Of a stretch of 64,000 nt of DNA, positions 57,694 through 64,000 are shown piece by piece. Each line of letters opens with the position of its first letter. Positions within the stretch are counted from its first letter, which is position 1. The DNA is taken from positions 98,615 through 162,614 of the forward strand of contig CALFXJ010000037.1 in assembly GCA_937958105.1 (NCBI GenBank), in the 5' to 3' direction. Origin of the DNA: an uncultured Cellvibrio sp. GTDB taxonomy: Bacteria > Pseudomonadota > Gammaproteobacteria > Pseudomonadales > Cellvibrionaceae. Below the pieces are notes generated by a model. The model did no database searches. It saw only the letters and a program-made list of their open reading frames with translations, and was not told the origin of the DNA. A program made the position numbers and the translations under genes.

Positions 57694-58389
57694 TTACACA
57701 CTCAGGTATTGCTGCACCAGTCCTTCATTCAAATCACTGATAGGTCCTGTGGCCACCACGCTGCCTTTTTCCATGATGAAAAAATCATCCGCGACACGGC
57801 GGGCAAACGGGAGTTTTTGTTCCACCAGCAGAACAGTCAGGTTCAGTTCCCGGTTCAGGCGGCGGATGACATCACCGATATCCCGCACAATATTCGGTTG
57901 AATGCCCTCGGTGGGTTCGTCGAGGATCAGTAGTTTCGGATCAAGCACCAGCGCACGACCAATGGCCAGCTGTTGCTGCTGTCCGCCGGAGAGGTCGCCA
58001 CCGCGACGGTATTTCATTTCCTTGAGCACTGGAAAAAGTTCGTAGATATGCGAGGGAATAAAGCGTGCTTTATCCTTGCGGGCACCGAGTGAAATCTTCA
58101 GGTTTTCTTCCACGGTCAGCAATGGAAAAATCTCTCGGCCTTGTGGCACATAACCAATGCCAGCCCGGGCGCGTGATTCGGTGGAGAGCTTGCTGATGTC
58201 CTGGCTGTTGAAACGCAGTTCGCCGTCACGCACCGGCAGCAGGCCGGTAATGCATTTCAATAAGGTGGTTTTACCCACTCCATTCCGCCCGATCAGGCAA
58301 CCGCAGGTGCCTTGTTTCAGATTGAGAGACAAATCCCAGAGGATATGGCTTTGGCCGTAATACTGGTTGATGTGGTGGATCTGTAACAC
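57694..58389 (-). CDS. urtE: Urea ABC transporter ATP-binding protein UrtE
   Basis: This 231-residue ABC ATPase has Walker A GRNGVGKTT, the signature LSGGQQQQLAIGRAL and Walker B KLLILDEPTEGIQPN. It is of the LivF type, which in the urtABCDE cluster is UrtE. It couples ATP hydrolysis to import of urea at micromolar concentrations. It is the last gene of the cluster and, unusually, is separated from urtD by about 360 bases that contain a REP-like array. Confidence 0.92.
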   Translation of the reverse strand: MLQIHHINQYYGQSHILWDLSLNLKQGTCGCLIGRNGVGKTTLLKCITGLLPVRDGELRFNSQDISKLSTESRARAGIGYVPQGREIFPLLTVEENLKISLGARKDKARFIPSHIYELFPVLKEMKYRRGGDLSGGQQQQLAIGRALVLDPKLLILDEPTEGIQPNIVRDIGDVIRRLNRELNLTVLLVEQKLPFARRVADDFFIMEKGSVVATGPISDLNEGLVQQYLSV

Positions 58390-58477
58390 GGGGTTCTCCG
58401 CTGTTTTTTGGATTGTTGATCGTTCGTTGTTGATGAGTGTTCGTTGTTAAAAAATATTCTTTCCATCGGTGAATTTT

Positions 58478-58706
58478 TGTCGGATTACGATGCGCGCTGC
58501 GCATCTAATCCGACCTACAGTCAGAGCTCCACACCCAGGACATCCCGTAGGTCGGATTAGCCACAGGCGTAATCCGACAAGCAGGCCACATTCCACACCC
58601 AGGACATCCGTAGGTCGGATTAGCCAAAGGCGTAATCCGACAAGCAGACCACATTCCACACCCAGGACATCCAGTAGGTCGGATTAGCCACAGGCGTAAT
58701 CCGACA
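58478..58706. repeat. REP-like palindromic repeat array between urtE and urtD
   Basis: Three 33-bp units (58547-58579, 58610-58642, 58674-58706) share the stem GTAGGTCGGATTAG ... GTAATCCGACA. They are spaced 63-64 bases apart and separated by nearly identical 30-bp linkers ending CACACCCAGGACATCC. A fourth, inverted unit with a longer stem lies at 58478-58518. These are repetitive extragenic palindromes amplified in tandem. Open reading frames across them are artefacts of the repeats. Confidence 0.9.
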
Positions 58707-58752
58707 CCTCCTCACCAAATTCCCACAACACTCTGCCGCGCATTCAACGCAA

Positions 58753-59564
<812 letters not shown>

Positions 59565-59565
<1 letters not shown>

Positions 59566-60701
59566 CAGTGCGTCTCCTCCGCTGGTTTAAGTGCAGGGGT
59601 ATCCGTCGGCGTATTGTTATTACGCTTGAACCGGCCGACCAGCCCCACCAGGCCTTTAGGTAAAACCAGCGTAACCAGCACAAACAGTGAACCCAGCACA
59701 AACAGCCAGGCTTCCGGCGACCAGGACGTGAAAATGGTCTTGCCGTAATTAACGGCAAACGCGCCGACGATGGCTCCAAACAACGTACCACGTCCACCGG
59801 TAGCGACCCATACCACCAGTTCGATGGAGTTCAGCGGCGAGAATTCACCGGGGTTGATGATGCCTACCTGAGGTACATAGAGCGCACCGGCAATCCCCGC
59901 GAGGATGGATGAAAATACGAATAGCCAGAGTTTGTAGGATTCCACTTTATAACCACAAAACCGCGTGCGGCTTTCCGCATCACGGATCGACACGATAACG
60001 CGCCCCATCCGTGAAGTAACGATGTAGCGACAGGCGAGGTAAGCGAGAATCAGCATCACCGCGGACATGAAAAACAGTGTTACCCGGGTGCTGCTGGCGG
60101 TGATAGGAAAACCAAGAATGTCTTTAAAGTCGGTTAAGCCGTTGTTGCCACCGAAGCCCATCTCGTTGCGGAAAAATGCCAGCATCAACGCATAGGTTAA
60201 TGCCTGGGTGATGATGGCAAAGTACACACCAGTCACCCGTGAGCGAAACGCCAGCCAGCCAAACACCAGCGCCAGCACCGCAGGAACCAGCAGCACCATC
60301 AATATGGCAAACCAGAACATATCGAAACCCTGCCAGTACCAGGGCAGCGCATCCCAGTTCAGAAACACCATAAAATCCGGCAGTTCCGGATTGCCATACT
60401 GGCCGCGATCACCGATCTGCCGCATCAGGTACATACCCATGGCGTAACCGCCCAACGCAAAGAATGCACCATGACCCAGCGACAGGATACCGGCGTAGCC
60501 CCAGATCAGATCGACCGACAAGGCCAGCAGGGCATAACATAAAAATTTGCCCAGCAGAGTGACGGTGTAAGTGGAAACATGGAAGGCCGATCCCGCAGGG
60601 ACGGCGAGGTTAAGAATCGGTACAACAACGGCGGTCAGGGCTATAAGTCCCAGCACAATCATGCCGCCGCGATCACTGAGTAACAAACGTTGAGTCAACA
60701 T
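59565..60701 (-). CDS. urtC: Urea ABC transporter permease UrtC
   Basis: This 378-residue polytopic membrane protein of the LivM type has around nine to ten hydrophobic segments. Motifs of this family are LSVDLIWGYAGILSLGHGAF (near residue 63), VTGVYFAIITQALTYALMLA and VWVATGGRGTLFGAIVGAFA. A long periplasmic loop contains YLMRQIGDRGQYGNPELPDF, which is characteristic of UrtC. It forms the channel with UrtB. Confidence 0.93.
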
Positions 60702-60753
60702 AAATCACGTCTCGAATAGTAAGAGCTTTCCGGAGATCACGCTGAAGCGAAGA

Positions 60754-62400
60754 TCAATCTGCTGCGGCTCGTCCTTTCTGTGGGAAAAGACCTTTGGGCT
60801 TTTTCTGGATGAACAGAATCAACAACACCAGCACCAGCACCTTGGCCAGCACAGCGCCCGCATAGGGCTCCAGAAATTTATTGATGATGCCGAGCCCCAT
60901 CGCACCGACCAGGGTGCCCCACAGATTGCCCACGCCGCCAAACACCACCACCATGAATGAATCAATGATGTACGCCTGCCCGAGGTTGGGGCCCACGTTG
61001 GTCAGCTGCGAGAGAGCAACACCTGCGATGCCGGCGATGCCTGAACCCAGGCCGAAGGTCAGCGCATCCACCCAGTTAGCGCGCACGCCGACCGCACGTG
61101 CCATGGCCCGGTTTTGCGAGACGGCGCGGACTTTTAATCCGAGCGTGGTCTTTTTAAGAATCATCATCAGGATAAAAAACACAGCCAGTCCGAAGATGAG
61201 GATATAAAGCCGGTTGTAAGTGATAGAAAACACCGGATTGATTTCCATAGAACCGCTCATCCAGTCCGGCAGGCTGACGGCGCGATTCAGCGGCGAAAAA
61301 ATACTGCGGGCCGCCTGTTGCAGAATGAGGCTGATACCGAAGGTGGCGAGCAGGGTTTCCAGTGGGCGGCCGTACAGAAAACGGATGACGCCGCGCTCTA
61401 TCGCAATCCCCACCAGACCGGCCACTACAAACGCGGCGGGCACAGCAATCAATAAACTGTAAGTAATCTGGTTGGGAAAAATCTGTTGTACAACCCAGGT
61501 GGTGTAGGCCCCGATCATCATCAGTTCGCCGTGTGCCATGTTGATAACACCCATAACCCCGAAGGTGATCGCCAACCCGATCGCGGACAGCAACAGCACC
61601 GATCCGAGGCTTAAGCCAAAGAAAATATTTTCGCCGATCCGATAAGTGGCGATTCGGTCATCGATAGCCTTAAGTGTTTGCTGAGCTTTGGTGCGTACGG
61701 CTTTATTTTCATCTTGGTTAGCGATGGTGCTTAACGTGCGCCGCACTTCTGGTTCGAGCGATCCATTGAATAAGGCAATGGCGTCCAGCCGCGTTTGCGG
61801 ATCATCGCTTTCTACGTTGTAGAGTGCGATAGCAATGGCCAGAGTTTTGCGTACCTGGCTGTTGGGTTCGGTCAATTGGCGGGCCTTGATTAATTCAATC
61901 GTTGTTTCGTCAATGCCATCGTTGATTACCTGACGTACCGCTCTGTGCCTGATGTCCGCCTGGGCATGATTGATGTTGATGCTGGCCAGCAGAGTGCGCA
62001 GCTGGTTACGCATGGTGTTGTTGATAGGCACACGCTTCAGTTGTTCTGTGTTATCCATTGCGATGGCTTCGCCGGTGAGGGCATCAATAAATTTTCCGCT
62101 GCTGGCGGAAATGGCAACCAGGGGCGGGTCCTGACGATCCGCATAGAGATTGCCCTGTTGTAATGCTTCGATGATGGGTGTGACCCGCTCATCGTGAGTA
62201 GCCGCCAGAGCTTTAATCGTCTGGGCGCGTTTGGGCAGGCTTCCCTGGGGGATTTCCCGCACCAGATTTTCAAATTCGCTGGAGGTGGCAGAAGTTGATT
62301 CGCTGGACGCTGCATCGAGCTGCGCCATGGTCATGTTCGCCAGGCTGGCCAGCAGGCAGATACGCAGCAAATGTTTTAACAGCCACTGAAGGTTAGACAT
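60754..62400 (-). CDS. urtB: Urea ABC transporter permease UrtB
   Basis: This 548-residue protein starts with a signal peptide (LLRICLLASLANMTMAQ) and a helical periplasmic domain of about 230 residues with HEAT-like repeats (RTLSTIANQDENKAVRTKAQ). The LivH-type permease follows (ITFGVMGVINMAHGELMMIG, FGGVGNLWGTLVGAMGLGII). The long N-terminal domain is normal for UrtB and separates it from amino-acid permeases. It follows urtA by about 110 bases and precedes urtC by 52. Confidence 0.93.
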   Translation of the reverse strand: MSNLQWLLKHLLRICLLASLANMTMAQLDAASSESTSATSSEFENLVREIPQGSLPKRAQTIKALAATHDERVTPIIEALQQGNLYADRQDPPLVAISASSGKFIDALTGEAIAMDNTEQLKRVPINNTMRNQLRTLLASININHAQADIRHRAVRQVINDGIDETTIELIKARQLTEPNSQVRKTLAIAIALYNVESDDPQTRLDAIALFNGSLEPEVRRTLSTIANQDENKAVRTKAQQTLKAIDDRIATYRIGENIFFGLSLGSVLLLSAIGLAITFGVMGVINMAHGELMMIGAYTTWVVQQIFPNQITYSLLIAVPAAFVVAGLVGIAIERGVIRFLYGRPLETLLATFGISLILQQAARSIFSPLNRAVSLPDWMSGSMEINPVFSITYNRLYILIFGLAVFFILMMILKKTTLGLKVRAVSQNRAMARAVGVRANWVDALTFGLGSGIAGIAGVALSQLTNVGPNLGQAYIIDSFMVVVFGGVGNLWGTLVGAMGLGIINKFLEPYAGAVLAKVLVLVLLILFIQKKPKGLFPQKGRAAAD

Positions 62401-62508
62401 AACAAATTCTCTTTCGATAACGACGGCTCAATGCAGTATTGATGGCATACGCTGCAGAAAAACCTGGGAGCGGTGCTGCCGCCGCGGCGGCAACACCTTG
62501 AGGCGATA

Positions 62509-63804
62509 TTACTGAGCCCCGGCGCCCAGACACTTCTTGGTTTTGGTGTTGTAGTTGCCGCACTTCAGGTCAATCCAGTCGGAAGTCAGGTCTTTACTGC
62601 CATCCAGATAGTCAGACCAGGCATCACCGGCAACCAGACCATCGGTTTCCCACACGGTAAGGAACTGACCGTCTTCCTGAATTTCTCCGATCAGCACGGG
62701 TTTGGTGATGTGGTGGTTGGGCAGCATCTTGCTGGTGCCTCCGGTCAGGTTAGGAACTTCGATACCCACGATGGCATCGATGACTTTATCGGTGTCAGTG
62801 GACTTGGCTTTCTCAACCGCTTTTACCCACATGTTGAAACCAATGTAGTGAGCTTCCATCGGGTCGTTGGTTACGCGCTTCGGATTTTTAATGAAACTCT
62901 TCCATTGTTTAATGAAGGCTTCGTTCGCATCGTTCTCAACGCTCATGAAATAGTTCCAGGCAGCGAGGTGGCCGACCAGTGGTTTGGTGTCGATACCGGA
63001 CAGCTCTTCTTCACCCACGGAGAAGGCAACAACGGGGATGTCCTGTGCAGAGATTTTCTGGTTGCCCAGCTCGCGGTAGAAAGGCACGTTGGCGTCGCCG
63101 TTGATGGTGGAGACCACCGCAGTCTTTTTGCCGGCTGAACCAAAACGTTTGATGTCCGCGACGATGTTCTGCCAGTCGGAGTGGCCGAAGGGCGTGTAGT
63201 TGATCATGATGTCTTCGGCTTTGACACCTTTGGATTTCAGGTAGGCTTCAAGAATCTTGTTAGTTGTGCGTGGGTAAACGTAGTCGGTACCCGCCAACAC
63301 CCAGCGTTTTACTTCAAGCTCGTTCATCAGATAATCCACGGCGGGAATAGCCTGCTGGTTTGGTGCGGCGCCGGTGTAGAACACATTGCGGGAGGATTCC
63401 TCACCTTCGTATTGCACGGGATAAAACAGGATGCCGTTGAGTTCTTCTACGACCGGCAACACGGATTTACGGGATACGGATGTCCAGCAGCCGAAGATTG
63501 CATCCACTTTTTCTTTCTCCAGCAGCTCGCGGGTTTTTTCCGCAAACAGTGGCCAGTTGGAGGCGGGGTCAACCACAACGGCTTCCAGTTGCTTGCCAAG
63601 CAGGCCACCTTTTTTGTTCTGCTCTTCGATCAGCATCAGCATGGTGTCTTTCAGTGTGGTTTCAGAGATAGCCATGGTGCCGGACAGTGAATGCAACACA
63701 CCTACCTTAATGGTGTCCGCTGCTTGCGCCGTCAGCGCGGATACCGCCATGCCGCAGGCAATGCCCAGTGCACCTATGTGCTTTACCAGTTTGTTCAATT
63801 TCAT
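62509..63804 (-). CDS. urtA: Urea ABC transporter substrate-binding protein UrtA
   Basis: The precursor has 431 residues with a signal peptide (GALGIACGMAVSALTAQA). The type I periplasmic binding fold reads IKVGVLHSLSGTMAISETTL, VDAIFGCWTSVSRKSVLPVV and GILFYPVQYEGEESSRNVFY, close to the signatures of UrtA. The later AVVSTINGDANVPFYRELGN agrees. It binds urea (or short amides) in the periplasm and feeds UrtBC. It is the first gene of the cluster, so the promoter must lie in 63805-64000. No urease genes are in the window. Confidence 0.94.
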   Translation of the reverse strand: MKLNKLVKHIGALGIACGMAVSALTAQAADTIKVGVLHSLSGTMAISETTLKDTMLMLIEEQNKKGGLLGKQLEAVVVDPASNWPLFAEKTRELLEKEKVDAIFGCWTSVSRKSVLPVVEELNGILFYPVQYEGEESSRNVFYTGAAPNQQAIPAVDYLMNELEVKRWVLAGTDYVYPRTTNKILEAYLKSKGVKAEDIMINYTPFGHSDWQNIVADIKRFGSAGKKTAVVSTINGDANVPFYRELGNQKISAQDIPVVAFSVGEEELSGIDTKPLVGHLAAWNYFMSVENDANEAFIKQWKSFIKNPKRVTNDPMEAHYIGFNMWVKAVEKAKSTDTDKVIDAIVGIEVPNLTGGTSKMLPNHHITKPVLIGEIQEDGQFLTVWETDGLVAGDAWSDYLDGSKDLTSDWIDLKCGNYNTKTKKCLGAGAQ

Positions 63805-63893
63805 GGGTCGAACTCCGTTGTGTCTGTTGTAGGGTTTAAAACAACCGTAAGCGTCGCAATAACGCGGGTGCTTCCATGTTGGTGCTTGTGTCT

Positions 63894-64000
63894 TTGTTGG
63901 ATCAGGACTGATAGTTCATCGTGAAAAATCAGATCACTGACGTTTTTTATTGACGACTTCTTTAACGGACAAACTAAAAACTCTTGCTTGTTGGATCAGG
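63894..64000. promoter_or_regulatory. Direct repeat upstream of urtA
   Basis: TTGTTGGATCAGG occurs twice, at 63894-63906 and at 63988-64000, 94 bases apart in the region that must contain the urt promoter. The second copy touches the window edge, so more copies may follow. They could be regulator sites. No clear sigma-54 -24/-12 element with correct spacing was found between urtA and the edge. Confidence 0.35.

Noticed and set aside
58447..58687. Open reading frames on both strands across the repeat region
   Set aside because: They repeat the same peptide because the DNA repeats, and they have no ribosome-binding site.
58478..58706. Regularly spaced repeats that could be read as a short CRISPR array
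   Set aside because: The intervening linkers are nearly identical to each other and no cas genes are near. The units are palindromic REP-type elements with one inverted copy.

Overview
The window reads as a chromosomal segment of a gammaproteobacterium. The tmRNA encodes the tag (A)ANDDSYALAA, typical of Pseudomonas- and Cellvibrio-like gammaproteobacteria. PEP-CTERM surface proteins and a GH43 arabinofuranosidase/xylosidase-type lipoprotein point to a polysaccharide-degrading genus such as Cellvibrio. That genus is an inference, not something the sequence proves.

1 to about 21.4 kb is most of a Mu-like transposable prophage of the BcepMu/Mu type. The left end lies outside the window. Leftward late genes run from the lysis cassette (holin, SLT endolysin, Rz/Rz1 at 9.6-8.1 kb) through small and large terminase, portal, minor head protein and gpG to protease/scaffold, decoration protein and the start of the major capsid gene. 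The repressor and five small genes of unknown role (11.97-9.94 kb) also run leftward. The early genes run rightward: a BcepMu gp16-type DNA-binding protein, HTH proteins, transposase A, ATPase B, DUF3164, an HD hydrolase, a zinc-finger protein, a DnaT-like protein, GemA and a Mor-like activator. Two copies of one 20-bp palindrome sit at the same distance from matching -10-like hexamers, upstream of the lysis operon and of the protease operon. This matches the Plys and PI late promoters of Mu, so they are the probable target of the Mor-like activator. The right phage end interrupts a DUF1993 gene, whose 3' part survives.

21.6-34.1 kb is host chromosome: an ECF sigma factor with a von Willebrand A protein, a PEP-CTERM protein behind a sigma-54-like promoter, TatD, a SufE/CsdE protein facing TcdA/CsdL, an orphan FecR, an ATP-grasp enzyme, a second PEP-CTERM-like protein, two unknown envelope proteins and a GH43 lipoprotein.

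34.2-55.6 kb is a defence island ending beside the 3' end of ssrA. It holds an AbiE toxin-antitoxin pair, an integrase remnant and a complete type I BREX operon (brxR, brxA, brxB, brxC, pglX, pglZ, brxL). The same tight, co-directional array continues with a SIR2 protein, a HerA-like ATPase and a DUF91/NucS-like nuclease. The SIR2-HerA pair is much more AT-rich than the BREX genes before it and the nuclease gene after it, which suggests a second defence system nested inside a BREX operon.

55.7-64 kb returns to core genome: ssrA (tmRNA), a membrane diguanylate cyclase and the urea ABC transporter urtABCDE. An array of REP-like palindromes with conserved linkers separates urtE from urtD.
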